Positions 27,898 through 36,437 of a DNA stretch of 64,000 bases are shown here, piece after piece. Each line of letters opens with the position of its first letter. Positions within the stretch are counted from its first letter, which is position 1. The notes below the pieces were generated by a model. That model made no database searches and was not told the origin of the DNA. It saw only the letters and a program-made list of their open reading frames with translations. Source of the stretch: Terriglobales bacterium. GTDB lineage: Bacteria; Acidobacteriota; Terriglobia; Terriglobales; Acidobacteriaceae. The stretch lies in contig DASRER010000021.1 in assembly GCA_035651995.1 (NCBI GenBank), positions 62,001-126,000 of the forward strand. Direction: 5' to 3'. The translations under genes were made by a program, and so were the position numbers.

Positions 27898-29325
27898 CTA
27901 CTTCGCCTTCGCCGCCTTCCGCCGCGGCGCCTTCGCGGGGCGCTTCGCTCTCACCGCGGGCCTTGCCTTCGCTACCGCCCGCTGCGCCGGCGCCAATTGC
28001 GCCAGCTCCGCGGCGAACTCCTCCAGCAGGATGGTCTGGTTGCGGTCCGGCCCGGTCGAGACCATTCCGATCCGCGCGCCGCTCTCGCGCTCCACGAATC
28101 GCAGATACTCGCGCGTCTTCTGCGGCAGCTGGTCGAAGCGCGTGATGCCCTCGGTCGGCGTGCGCCAGCCCGGCATCTTCGTGTAGATGCACTCGATGGT
28201 GTCGAAGCCGCTGGCGTGCGCCGGGACCTCGCTCACCTTCTTGCCGTTGATCTTGTAGCCCACGCACACCGGAACCTCGGCGAGCTCATCGAGCACGTCG
28301 AGCTTGGTGACGACCCACCAGCGCACGCCATTGATCATCGCGGCATAGCGCAGCAGCGGCAGGTCCACCCAGCCCACGCGCCGCGGACGCCCCGTCACCG
28401 CGCCGTATTCGGCGCCGCGTGCGCGCAGCGTCTCCGCGACGGGAGCGCTGATCTCGGTTGGGAACGGCCCGCCGCCCACGCGGGTGCAATACGCCTTGGT
28501 CACGCCGATGACCATGCCGACGGCCGTCGGCGCAACGCCGGTGCCGGTCACCGCGCCGCCCGAGGTCGCACTCGACGACGTCACGAACGGATACGTTCCG
28601 TGGTCAATGTCGAGCATCGTGCCCTGCGCGCCCTCGAACATCACCGACTCGCCCCGCGCCAGCGCTTCGTTCAGCAGCGCCGCCGTATCGGCCACGAACG
28701 GCGCCAGCTCCGCCGACGCGGCGGCGTACTCTTCGTAAATCTTGTCGGCATCGAGCGGCTCGGAGTTGAACAGCGCGTGCGCGATCAGGTTTTTCTCGCG
28801 GCAGGCGTTCTCCACGTGGGTGCGCAGCAGCTTCAGGTCGAGCAGGTCGGCCACGCGCAGCCCGCGGCGGCCCATCTTGTCTTCGTACGCCGGCCCGATG
28901 CCGCGCGACGTGGTGCCGATCTTCACCCGCCCCGGCGCGTTCTCCGCCGCCAGTTCGATCAGCCGGTGATAGGGAAGGATCACGTGCGCGCGATTTGAGA
29001 CGAACAGCCGCCCGCTCACGTCCACGCCCGCCTCGCCCAGCCCCTTCACCTCGTTGAGGAATGCGATCGGATCGAGCACCACTCCGTTGCCGATCACCGA
29101 GCGCCGCCCCTGGCGCAGCACGCCGCAGGGGACAAGCTGGAGCACAAACTTCCTGCCGCCGATGATCACCGTGTGGCCGGCGTTGTGCCCGCCCGCGTAG
29201 CGCGCCACCACGGAGAAGTTCTCCGCCAGCACGTCAACGATCTTGCCTTTGCCCTCGTCGCCCCACTGGGCGCCCACGATCACGGCGGTCTTTGCTGGAT
29301 TCATTGCGTTTGCCGATCTGTTCAT
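27898..29325 (-). CDS. purA: Adenylosuccinate synthetase
   Basis: PurA makes adenylosuccinate from IMP, aspartate and GTP in AMP synthesis. The protein shows the GTP-binding and catalytic WGDEGKGK loop (Asp23) and GGHNAGHTV, with the later conserved DLLDLKLL, TVFEGAQG-like (MFEGAQGTMLDIDHGTYPFVTSS) and GPTG-type segments. It has a Lys/Arg/Ala-rich C-terminal tail of about 30 residues (KRPAKAPRRKAAK) beyond the usual end. Start: ATG at 29325 or 29304; the alternatives differ by seven residues. Confidence 0.96.
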   Translation of the reverse strand: MNRSANAMNPAKTAVIVGAQWGDEGKGKIVDVLAENFSVVARYAGGHNAGHTVIIGGRKFVLQLVPCGVLRQGRRSVIGNGVVLDPIAFLNEVKGLGEAGVDVSGRLFVSNRAHVILPYHRLIELAAENAPGRVKIGTTSRGIGPAYEDKMGRRGLRVADLLDLKLLRTHVENACREKNLIAHALFNSEPLDADKIYEEYAAASAELAPFVADTAALLNEALARGESVMFEGAQGTMLDIDHGTYPFVTSSSATSGGAVTGTGVAPTAVGMVIGVTKAYCTRVGGGPFPTEISAPVAETLRARGAEYGAVTGRPRRVGWVDLPLLRYAAMINGVRWWVVTKLDVLDELAEVPVCVGYKINGKKVSEVPAHASGFDTIECIYTKMPGWRTPTEGITRFDQLPQKTREYLRFVERESGARIGMVSTGPDRNQTILLEEFAAELAQLAPAQRAVAKARPAVRAKRPAKAPRRKAAKAK

Positions 29326-29434
29326 CAGCCGCGCACACAACTCTCCCGGGACCTTCTCAACTCTGCAATGTCCAGGATAGGCGCGCGAAAGGAACTGTTA
29401 ACAACACATTCTAAATTGCCGCGCGCCAGCGCGC

Positions 29435-29468
29435 CAACTTGAAACTTGAAACTCGAAACTGGAAACTG
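29435..29468. repeat. Tandem heptamers GAAACTT/GAAACTC
   Basis: ACTTGAAACTTGAAACTCGA and related units run in tandem upstream of mutM, with no clear inverted arm. Confidence 0.75.
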
Positions 29469-29473
29469 TCTTT

Positions 29474-30292
29474 GTGCCTGAGCTTCCCGAAGTCGAAACC
29501 ATCGCGCGCGGCCTCGCCCGGCGCATCATCGGCGAGGCGATCGAGTCGGTCTGGATCGGCCAACGCAGCCAGCCGCTCAAGTCGCCCGCGAAGGAGATCG
29601 CGCGCACGCTCACCGGCAAGCGCATCACTGCGGTGCGCCGCATGGGCAAGCACATCGTCATCGACCTCGAAACGCCCAACGGCGCGCCCAGGCCGGCGCA
29701 ATGGATCGTGCATCTCGGCATGACCGGGCGGTTGCTGGTCTGCCAGCCATCGGACGCCGTCGAAAAGCACACGCACCTGGTCGCGCATCTCGCCTCCGGG
29801 CGCGAGCTGCGCTTCGTCGATCCCCGCATGTTCGGCAAGCTGAGCGTCGTCCGCGGCAACGGATTCACCACCGCCGGCTCCGAGCCGCTCGACATCGGCT
29901 TCGAACTCTTCGCCGGCCTGTTCCGCGGCCGCAGGACGCCGATGAAGAGCGCGCTCCTGAACCAGAAGCTGCTGCGCGGCGTGGGCAACATCTACGCCGA
30001 CGAGTCGCTGTTCCGCGCCGGCGTCCGCCCGCGCCGCCGCGCTGCCCGCGTGCGCCGCGACGAGATGCAGCGCCTCTTCGACGGGCTCCAGGCGGTCCTC
30101 AACGAAGCCATCGCCGCCGGCGGCTCCTCGGTTTCCGACTATGTCGACGCAAACGGCGACGCCGGCTTTTTCCAGCTCGAGCACCGCGTTTACGGGCGCG
30201 AAGGCGAACCCTGCCTGGTCTGCGGCACGGCCATCAAGCGCGTTGTCATTGGCGGCCGCAGCTCGCACTACTGCCCGCGCTGCCAGAAGTAA
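29474..30292 (+). CDS. mutM: Formamidopyrimidine-DNA glycosylase
   Basis: MutM excises 8-oxoguanine and cleaves the DNA strand. The start is GTG, giving MPELPEVET, so the catalytic Pro is exposed after Met removal and Glu3 is present. The C-terminal zinc finger is CLVC-x16-CPRC. The length of 272 residues is normal. Divergent from purA. The 5' context is heptamer repeat, which supports the GTG as the only useful start. Confidence 0.97.
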   Translation: MPELPEVETIARGLARRIIGEAIESVWIGQRSQPLKSPAKEIARTLTGKRITAVRRMGKHIVIDLETPNGAPRPAQWIVHLGMTGRLLVCQPSDAVEKHTHLVAHLASGRELRFVDPRMFGKLSVVRGNGFTTAGSEPLDIGFELFAGLFRGRRTPMKSALLNQKLLRGVGNIYADESLFRAGVRPRRRAARVRRDEMQRLFDGLQAVLNEAIAAGGSSVSDYVDANGDAGFFQLEHRVYGREGEPCLVCGTAIKRVVIGGRSSHYCPRCQK

Positions 30293-30391
30293 GTTTCGAG
30301 GTTTCAAGGTTTCGAAGTTTCGACGCGCGCGAACTGCTGATTGCGCATGGCCGAACCATGAAACCTCGAAACCTCGAAACCTCGAAACCTC
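30293..30391. repeat. Heptamer-phrase hairpin between mutM and the ROK kinase
   Basis: TTTCGAGGTTTCAAGGTTTC (30294-30313) faces four tandem units of CTCGAAAC/GAAACCT (30359-30391). The two arms are complementary in phrase. Confidence 0.8.
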
Positions 30392-30424
30392 TTCCTGCGC
30401 TCCCATGCACTACAATCGTGGTTT

Positions 30425-31453
30425 ATGCCGGCTTTCGCCATCGGTGTCGATCTTGGCGGCACCAACATGCGCATCGCCGCCGTCGATGAGACGGGCACGC
30501 TGCTGGAAAAGGTCACCACCGGCACGCAGGTCTCGCGCGGCCGTGAGCGCGTGCTCGACGAAATGACCACCGACATCCAGGCGCTCGCCGCCAAGTTCCA
30601 GCGCGGCGCCACGCTCCTCGGCATCGGCGTCGGATTGCCCGGCATCATCGACATCCACACCGGCTTCCTGCACGAGTCACCCAACCTGCCCGGCTGGGAC
30701 GACTATCCGGTGCGCGACGAAATCGAGCGCCGCCTGGGCGTGCCCGTCGTCCTGGAAAACGACGCCAACGCCGCCGCGCTCGGCGAAAAATGGATCGGCG
30801 CGGCGCGCGACTTCGACGACATGTGCATGCTCACGCTCGGCACCGGCGTTGGCGGCGGGCTGGTCTTCGACGGCCGCATCTGGCACGGCATGACAGGAAT
30901 GGCCGGCGAGATCGGCCACATTAACGTCGACCCCGAAGGCCACATCTGCGGCTGCACCAGCCGCGGATGCCTCGAGCAGTTCGCCTCCGCCACCGCCATC
31001 GTGCGCATGGCGCGCGAGGCCGGCGCCACCGGCAACGCGCCCGCGCTCGCGCGCGCCATCGGCGACAATCCCGAGTTCAGCTCGAAGGTGGTTTACCAGA
31101 TGGCGTTGCAGGGCGACGCCTCCGCGCGGCAGATCTATCGGCGCGTGGGCTGGGCGCTCGGCATGGTCGTCGCCGACCTGGTCAACGCCCTCAACCTGCC
31201 CATTTACGTGATTGGCGGCGGGGTGGCCAGCGCCTGGGAAGCGTTCGCGCCCGCCATGTTCGAGGAAGTGAAGAAGCGCTCGTTCGTCTATCGCGCCACC
31301 GCGCCCGAGCAAACCGGACGCATCGAGCCCGGCACGACCATCATCACGCGCGCACTCATGGGCAGCGACGCCGGCCTGTACGGCGCGGCGCGGCTGCCCA
31401 TGCTCCGGGAAGAGACCCAGCACCACGTCGCCCGCCAGGTTCGGCGGGCCTAG
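30425..31453 (+). CDS. ROK-family sugar kinase, likely glucokinase
   Basis: The 342-residue cytoplasmic kinase has DLGGTNMR (9-16), Asp113 in LENDANAAALGE as catalytic base, LTLGTGVGGG, and the ROK zinc site His165/Cys175/Cys177/Cys182 (GHINVDPEGHICGC...RGCLEQ). It has no N-terminal DNA-binding domain, so it is a kinase rather than a ROK repressor. Glucose is the likeliest substrate, but other hexoses are possible. Stop codons face the DUF4097 gene at a three-base gap. Confidence 0.9.
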   Translation: MPAFAIGVDLGGTNMRIAAVDETGTLLEKVTTGTQVSRGRERVLDEMTTDIQALAAKFQRGATLLGIGVGLPGIIDIHTGFLHESPNLPGWDDYPVRDEIERRLGVPVVLENDANAAALGEKWIGAARDFDDMCMLTLGTGVGGGLVFDGRIWHGMTGMAGEIGHINVDPEGHICGCTSRGCLEQFASATAIVRMAREAGATGNAPALARAIGDNPEFSSKVVYQMALQGDASARQIYRRVGWALGMVVADLVNALNLPIYVIGGGVASAWEAFAPAMFEEVKKRSFVYRATAPEQTGRIEPGTTIITRALMGSDAGLYGAARLPMLREETQHHVARQVRRA

Positions 31454-31456
31454 GAG

Positions 31457-32374
31457 CTACTGCATACTGCCGCGAATCGCCACCGGCCCGTTCACCGTGC
31501 TGATGCGCACCACCACCGGCGCTCCCGGCGCGCCCAGCCGCGCGCGTCGCGTGCCGTCGTTGTCCCAGGTGCGATTTGCCGCCGTGCACGGCTCACAGCG
31601 GAACGGGCTGTGCCCGTCGGAAACGACCTCCACGCCCGAGCTGTAGCCGGAAGGAAGCGACAGCTCCAGCGGACCGTTGTGCGTGCTCGCGTCCAGGCCC
31701 TCGCCCTTCCATTGCTGATCGCGCAACCGCACGTCGAGTGGCCCGTTGTACGCCGCGATCTTCACCTTGCCGCTCGAGTCGTTGAGCGCGATCGGCCCGT
31801 TCTGCGCCTCGGCGTCAATCGAACCGGTGCAGCGCTTCAGCCCGATCGGCCCGTTCGTCGTCCGCGCCACGATCGTTCCGCTCACGTCGCGCAAATCAAT
31901 CGGCCCGTTGTGGGTGTTCACCTCCAGGTTGATGTTCGCCGGCACGCGCACCAGGAAGTGCACCGACCACTCGTCCTCGCCCGGCCCTTCGGCCGTCACG
32001 TTTCCGCCGTCAATCTTCATGCGGATGCTGTCGAGCCGGCGCTTGGCCGCGGCCTCGTCATCCGCCGGAACCGCCTTGCACGCGGTGACGGAAATCTCCT
32101 TGCGGTCCCAGCCCTCCACTCTCACCCCGCCATTTTTCGGCGGACGCACCGAGAGCTTGCTGATTGCGGCTGCCGACAGCGTGCGCTGCTCCTCGGCGTA
32201 ATAGGTCGGCCGCCTGCGCCCGTACTGCACCATGTCGCATTGCCCGGGATCGGTCCGTACAGCGTTCTCCGGCGTCGCCGCCGTCGCCTGCGTCGCCGCG
32301 GCGGCGGCCGCCGCCGCGCTCAACAGCAGCGAGCCGGCCAGCAATATCCATGCCTTTGGATGTTTCGTCATCAT
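31457..32374 (-). CDS. DUF4097-type secreted repeat protein
   Basis: The 305-residue protein starts with a signal peptide (MMTKHPKAWILLAGSLLLSAAAAAAAAT). It contains repeated short beta strands marked by NGPI/NGPL: THNGPIDL, TTNGPIGL, AQNGPIAL, YNGPLDV, HNGPLEL and TVNGPVAI. This is the DUF4097 beta-helix pattern. AGGAAGGTGG lies just before the ATG at 32374. Function is unknown; members are often found next to envelope or regulatory genes. Confidence 0.85.
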   Translation of the reverse strand: MMTKHPKAWILLAGSLLLSAAAAAAAATQATAATPENAVRTDPGQCDMVQYGRRRPTYYAEEQRTLSAAAISKLSVRPPKNGGVRVEGWDRKEISVTACKAVPADDEAAAKRRLDSIRMKIDGGNVTAEGPGEDEWSVHFLVRVPANINLEVNTHNGPIDLRDVSGTIVARTTNGPIGLKRCTGSIDAEAQNGPIALNDSSGKVKIAAYNGPLDVRLRDQQWKGEGLDASTHNGPLELSLPSGYSSGVEVVSDGHSPFRCEPCTAANRTWDNDGTRRARLGAPGAPVVVRISTVNGPVAIRGSMQ

Positions 32375-32448
32375 GGGCCACCTTCCTGCCCGATAGACGA
32401 AGCCTGCCAAACCAGGTGAGCAGCTTTTTCTGGGGACGTTTCTGCAGA

Positions 32449-32475
32449 CCGGCAACTGGCAACCGGCAACTGGCG
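32449..32475. repeat. Tandem 7-8-mer phrases CGGCAACTGGCAA
   Basis: CCGGCAACTGGCAACCGGCA and on runs in tandem before the hisC stop side. No inverted arm lies within 60 bases. Confidence 0.7.
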
Positions 32476-32480
32476 CTTGG

Positions 32481-33605
32481 CTACGCCGGCACCCGCTCCA
32501 GCGCCTTCTTCAGCGCGGCGAGGAACTGCTGGTTCTGCTCCGGCGTCCCTACGGTGACACGCAGCGCGTTGGGCGCGCCCCAGGCCGTCAGCGGACGCAC
32601 GATCACGCCCGCCTCCTGGATACGCTTGGCCATTGCGGCGCCGGGTCCAGGCACTTCGAAGTAGATGAAGTTGGCCGAGGTCGGCGCCGGTTGCAGTCCC
32701 AGTTCGCGAAGCCGCGGCTCGAGCCATGCAACGCCTGCCACGTTGTTCTCCACCGCGCGGCGAACGTGCTCGGCGTCTTCCAGGGCCGCCACCGCCGCGG
32801 CCTCCGACACGTTCGAGACGGCAAACGCCGGCCGCACCCGCGCGAAGTGCTGCACGACCTGCTCGGGCGCGTATCCGTAGCCCACCCGCGCGCCCGCCAG
32901 GCCATGCGCCTTCGAGAACGTGCGCAACACCACTATCTGCCGGCCCTCGCGCACGTACTCGAGCGACCTGCTCCAGCGCCTACGATGCCGCGCCGCGTAG
33001 TCGTCGGCAAAATCGCTGTACGCCTCGTCGAGCACCACCAGCACGTGCGCGGGCACGCGCTCCAGGAACGCATCCATCGCCGCGGCATCGAACATCGTCC
33101 CGGTCGGATTGTTGGGATTCGCCAGGAAGACCACCCGCGTGTGGCTGTCGATGGAGCGCGCGATCGCGTCCAGGTCGAACCCGTGCCCGCGCATCGGCGC
33201 CTGCACCAGCGTGCCGCCCGCCGCGCGCACCACCATCGCGTACACGATGAACGTGCGCTCGCTGGTCACCGCCTTCAGCCCGGGCCGCAGCAGCGTCCGC
33301 GCGATGATGTCGAGAAATCCCGTCGAGCCCGGCGTGACCAGCACGTTTTCCGGCGCCAGCCCGGCGCGCTGCGCCAGCCGCAGCCGCAATTCCAGGTTGT
33401 CGTTGTCGGGATAGAAGTTGGATCCGGCCGCGGCGCGCGCCATGGCTTCCACCGCCAGCGGCGACGGCCCGAAGGGGTTCTCGTTCGACGCCAGCTTCAC
33501 GCAGCGGACGCCGCTTTCGCGCTCCGCCGCGCGCACCGGCTTGCCCGGCACGTAGGCGCTCAGCGCGCGGACATGCTCCGGCACCAGCTCATCGAATCGG
33601 CTCAT
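32481..33605 (-). CDS. hisC: Histidinol-phosphate aminotransferase
   Basis: HisC transaminates imidazole-acetol phosphate with PLP in histidine synthesis. The 374-residue class I/II fold shows LASNENPFGPSP (38-49), ANPNNPTG (162-169), the VVLDEAYSDF motif with Asp193, and the PLP lysine K232 in RTFSKAHGLAGARVGY. The ATG at 33605 was chosen; the open frame upstream is spacer. It may also act on aromatic amino acids, and no other his gene is nearby. Confidence 0.93.
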   Translation of the reverse strand: MSRFDELVPEHVRALSAYVPGKPVRAAERESGVRCVKLASNENPFGPSPLAVEAMARAAAGSNFYPDNDNLELRLRLAQRAGLAPENVLVTPGSTGFLDIIARTLLRPGLKAVTSERTFIVYAMVVRAAGGTLVQAPMRGHGFDLDAIARSIDSHTRVVFLANPNNPTGTMFDAAAMDAFLERVPAHVLVVLDEAYSDFADDYAARHRRRWSRSLEYVREGRQIVVLRTFSKAHGLAGARVGYGYAPEQVVQHFARVRPAFAVSNVSEAAAVAALEDAEHVRRAVENNVAGVAWLEPRLRELGLQPAPTSANFIYFEVPGPGAAMAKRIQEAGVIVRPLTAWGAPNALRVTVGTPEQNQQFLAALKKALERVPA

Positions 33606-33631
33606 TTCATCCTGTGCGGGGCAACGAAAAG

Positions 33632-33657
33632 CGAGTTTCCCGTTTCTCGTTTCCCGT
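33632..33657. repeat. Tandem phrases GAGTTTCCCGTTTCTCG
   Basis: Three or four copies of a TTTCCCG/TTTCTCG unit lie upstream of hisC in the 194-base gap to rluB. Confidence 0.65.
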
Positions 33658-33799
33658 GCTGCGTGGGCCGCAGCCTGCCCAGCATAGAGGATTACGCAAC
33701 AGCGCCGGCGGAAGATTCCCGCGCGCGGGCTAACCAATCATGTACGCCGGACGAAGACATCGAGGGCGCCCCAACGTTCGCGCCGCGCTTTTTGCGGCG

Positions 33800-34585
33800 C
33801 TAACGCGGGAAGCCTGCTCCTCCCCGTTCCGTCCACCGCCGCAACTGCCGCACCTCCGCATCCGTCAGATGCCGGAACTGGCCCGGAGGCACATCCAACT
33901 CCAGCGGGCCGTAGCGCACGCGCCGGATTTTCTCGACGTGGTGGCCGATCTTCTCGAACATGCGGCGCAGTTGCCGGTTGCGCCCCTCGACCAGCGTGAC
34001 CTCGTACCACGGGTTCTCCGCGTCGCGCAGCAGCGTGATTTTTGCCGGCGCCGTCTTCACCGGACGCATTGCCGCGCGCGCGCGCGCGCCCATCCCACCG
34101 CCCGTCCCGCCAATCACCACGCCGCGCCGCAGCCGCTCAATCGCTTCGGCCTCCGGCCTGCCGCTCACCTTCACCACGTAGGTCTTGGGAAAATTCGACG
34201 AAGCGTGCATCAGCCGCTGGGAGAGTTCGCCGTCGTTGGTGAGCAGCAGCAGGCCCTCGCTGTTGTAGTCCAGCCGTCCCACCGGATACAGCCGTCCGGG
34301 CACGCCGCGCACCAGGTCGAGCACCGTGGCGCGGCGCTCGGGATCGGACACCGTGCTCACAAACCCGCGCGGCTTGTTCAGCATCAGGTGCACGCGCCGC
34401 TCAGGCCCGCGCAGCAGCCGCCCATTCACGCGGATGTGGTCGCGCTCCGGATCAGCCTTCGTGCCCAGCCCAGTCACCACCTGCCCGTTCACCGACACCA
34501 GACCGGCTGTGATCAGCCCTTCCGCCTTGCGGCGCGAAGCAATGCCGGCGGCGGCAATGATCTTTTGGAGTCGTTCGGTAGGCAT
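33800..34585 (-). CDS. rluB: Pseudouridine synthase, RluB/RsuA family
   Basis: The 261-residue protein has an S4 RNA-binding domain (about 4-51) and an RsuA-type catalytic domain, with catalytic Asp106 in GRLDYNSEGLLLLTNDG. C-terminal RNRQLRRMFEKIGHHV fits the family. RluB modifies U2605 in 23S rRNA; the S4 domain and length fit it better than RluE or RsuA. The ATG at 34585 was chosen. It is downstream of scpB, as in many genomes. Confidence 0.9.
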   Translation of the reverse strand: MPTERLQKIIAAAGIASRRKAEGLITAGLVSVNGQVVTGLGTKADPERDHIRVNGRLLRGPERRVHLMLNKPRGFVSTVSDPERRATVLDLVRGVPGRLYPVGRLDYNSEGLLLLTNDGELSQRLMHASSNFPKTYVVKVSGRPEAEAIERLRRGVVIGGTGGGMGARARAAMRPVKTAPAKITLLRDAENPWYEVTLVEGRNRQLRRMFEKIGHHVEKIRRVRYGPLELDVPPGQFRHLTDAEVRQLRRWTERGGAGFPR

Positions 34586-34589
34586 GGGA

Positions 34590-34670
34590 AGGCAAGTTGC
34601 CCTTGCCGGTTGCCAATCGCGCACTGCCAAGACGGATTTTTCCGGTAACTGCCAACTGAAACCGGCAACT
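34590..34670. repeat. Inverted phrase spacer between scpB and rluB
   Basis: GCAAGTTGCCCTTGCCGGTTGCC at 34592-34614 and CGGTAACTGCCAACTGAAACCGGC at 34642-34665 are degenerate GGCAACT-type phrases with partly complementary arms. Confidence 0.65.
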
Positions 34671-35369
34671 CTACTCGGTCCTGACCTCGTCCGCGGTGTC
34701 GTCTTGCGCCGCGGGTTCGGCTTCCTCGGCGGGCGCATCCGGCACGCCGGTCGCGTCGGCCTCCGCCGCATTGGCCGTGGGGAACAGGTCGGCCTGCTCG
34801 CTGCCCGCCGCGAGCTTCTCGAATTCTTCCATGCTGGGCAGCTCGCCAAGGTCGCTCAACCCGAAGCGCAGCAGAAATTCTTTCGACGTCTTGTACAGAA
34901 TCGGACGCCCGATCACCGCCTTGCGTCCCGCCGTGGTGATCAGCTTGCGATCCAGCAGCGTGCCGATCACGCCGCTGGCGTCCACGCCGCGAATCTCGCT
35001 GATCTCCGGCACCGTGACCGGTTGCTTGTAAGCGATGACCGCGAGCGTCTCCAGCGCCTGCAATGACAGCCTTACCGGCGGCTTCAGGCTCTTGGCGAAG
35101 GCGCGCACCGCGTCGTGGTGCTCCGGCCGTGTCGCCATGCGATACCCGCCGGCCACCGCGCGAATCTCCATACCGCGCTCGGCCAGGTCGTACTCCGCCG
35201 CCAGCTCGGTAATCGCCTCGCGCACCTGCTGCTTGAGCGCGGCGAGCGCCGCCTTGCGGTCTTCACCCGCCGGCGGCTCGCCCTCGGCGATCACCCCGGC
35301 AATCTGCTCCACCGTCACCGGATCTTCAGCGGCGTAGATGATGGCTTCGATTTTGGATTTCAAACTCAT
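34671..35369 (-). CDS. scpB: Segregation and condensation protein B
   Basis: ScpB, with ScpA, forms the non-SMC part of the condensin-like complex. The 232-residue protein has winged-helix parts: KSKIEAIIYAAEDPVTVEQIAG at the start and LSLQALETLAVIAYKQPVTVPEISEIRGVDASGVI near 110. An acidic Ala/Glu-rich tail follows after about 185. The ATG at 35369 was chosen. It lies downstream of scpA on the same strand. Confidence 0.94.
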   Translation of the reverse strand: MSLKSKIEAIIYAAEDPVTVEQIAGVIAEGEPPAGEDRKAALAALKQQVREAITELAAEYDLAERGMEIRAVAGGYRMATRPEHHDAVRAFAKSLKPPVRLSLQALETLAVIAYKQPVTVPEISEIRGVDASGVIGTLLDRKLITTAGRKAVIGRPILYKTSKEFLLRFGLSDLGELPSMEEFEKLAAGSEQADLFPTANAAEADATGVPDAPAEEAEPAAQDDTADEVRTE

Positions 35370-35396
35370 TGAGGGTATCTGCACTGCCTCGTTGTC

Positions 35397-35484
35397 TGGG
35401 CACGTGGCGCTGGGCACCTGGCATTGGGCCCCTGGGCGGCACGGCCCTCGACGGCCAAGTGCCAAGCGCCAATCGCCAGGCGCC
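35397..35484. repeat. Inverted phrase hairpin between scpA and scpB
   Basis: 35397-35439 reads GGCACGTGGCGCTGGGCACC-type units; 35453-35484 reads GGCCAAGTGCCAAGCGCCAA-type units. The two are approximate complements. Confidence 0.7.
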
Positions 35485-35501
35485 GCACCACCAAGCATTC
35501 A

Positions 35502-36335
35502 CTAGCGCCAATCATCTTTCAACGGCCCGCCCTCGGCGAAAGCCGTATCGAACGCCAGGTGCTTCTTAATAATAATGTCGCCGAAGATCTTTTCCTGACG
35601 CACCTGGATCGCCTGCAAGCGAACCAGCTCCAACAGCGCCAGGAACAAACAAATCAGCGCGCCGGTCGAGTGGACGGTGCGCAGCAGCCACTTCAGCCGC
35701 ACCGGGCGGTCCTCCAGCAGCAGCCGCCGCCGCACGTAGTCAATCATCTGGCTCACGCTGGCGCTGTCTTCGTCCACGTTCAGCACGGGACGCGACTTCG
35801 CCCGCTCCAGGATCGCCCGAAACGTCTTCACCAGGTCCACCACGTCGGTGACCAGCTCGGGCTCGGCGCCCTCGGCGTCCTTGAAGTCCTTCAGCGCCGG
35901 ATTCGACCACACCGCGTCTTCAATCTGCTGCTTCTGCAGCAACATCTGCGCCGCGTTCTTGAACTTTTCGTGCTCCAGCAGGCGGTTCACCAGCTCGTTT
36001 CTCGGATCTTCCTCCTCCGCCGGCGCCTCCGGATCGCGCGGCAGCAGCATCTTTGACTTGATGTGGATGAGCACCGACGCCATGTAGATGAACTCGGCCG
36101 CCACGTCCACGTCGAGCTGCTTCATGCGCTCCACGTACGCCAGGTACTGCGCCGTGATCTGCGCGATTGGGATGTCGTAGATGTCAATGTCCTGCCGCCG
36201 GATCAGGTCCAGCAGCAGGTCGAGCGGCCCGTCATAGACGGCGCCCACCGTGACCGCGAAGGGAAATTCTTCGCGCGGGGGCTGCGCGGCCGCCGGCGCG
36301 GCGGCGGGTTGCGCGGGTTGTTGCGGACCTGGCAA
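35502..36335 (-). CDS. scpA: Segregation and condensation protein A
   Basis: ScpA is the kleisin of the bacterial SMC complex. The 277 residues show AVYDGPLDLLLDLIRRQDIDIYDIPI (start of the kleisin N-terminal domain, after a Pro/Ala/Gln-rich leader), FIYMASVLIHIKSKMLLP, and a C-terminal winged helix (about 210-270) ending FGDIIIKKH-AFD type. The adjacent scpB supports the call. Confidence 0.94.
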   Translation of the reverse strand: MPGPQQPAQPAAAPAAAQPPREEFPFAVTVGAVYDGPLDLLLDLIRRQDIDIYDIPIAQITAQYLAYVERMKQLDVDVAAEFIYMASVLIHIKSKMLLPRDPEAPAEEEDPRNELVNRLLEHEKFKNAAQMLLQKQQIEDAVWSNPALKDFKDAEGAEPELVTDVVDLVKTFRAILERAKSRPVLNVDEDSASVSQMIDYVRRRLLLEDRPVRLKWLLRTVHSTGALICLFLALLELVRLQAIQVRQEKIFGDIIIKKHLAFDTAFAEGGPLKDDWR

Positions 36336-36338
36336 TGC

Positions 36339-36428
36339 GGTTCTCAGTTCCCGGTCCTCAGTCCTCAGTTTGGGGCTCGCGTGGGTTCACGTTTCGGTCT
36401 GGCTGAGAACCGAGAACTGAGAACTGAA
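36339..36428. repeat. Heptamer-phrase hairpin upstream of scpA
   Basis: GGTTCTCAGTTCCCGGTCCTC (36339-36359) and on faces GGCTGAGAACCGAGAACTGAG (36401-36421); units are CTCAGTT/AACTGAG. Confidence 0.8.
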
Positions 36429-36437
36429 AAGCGAAAC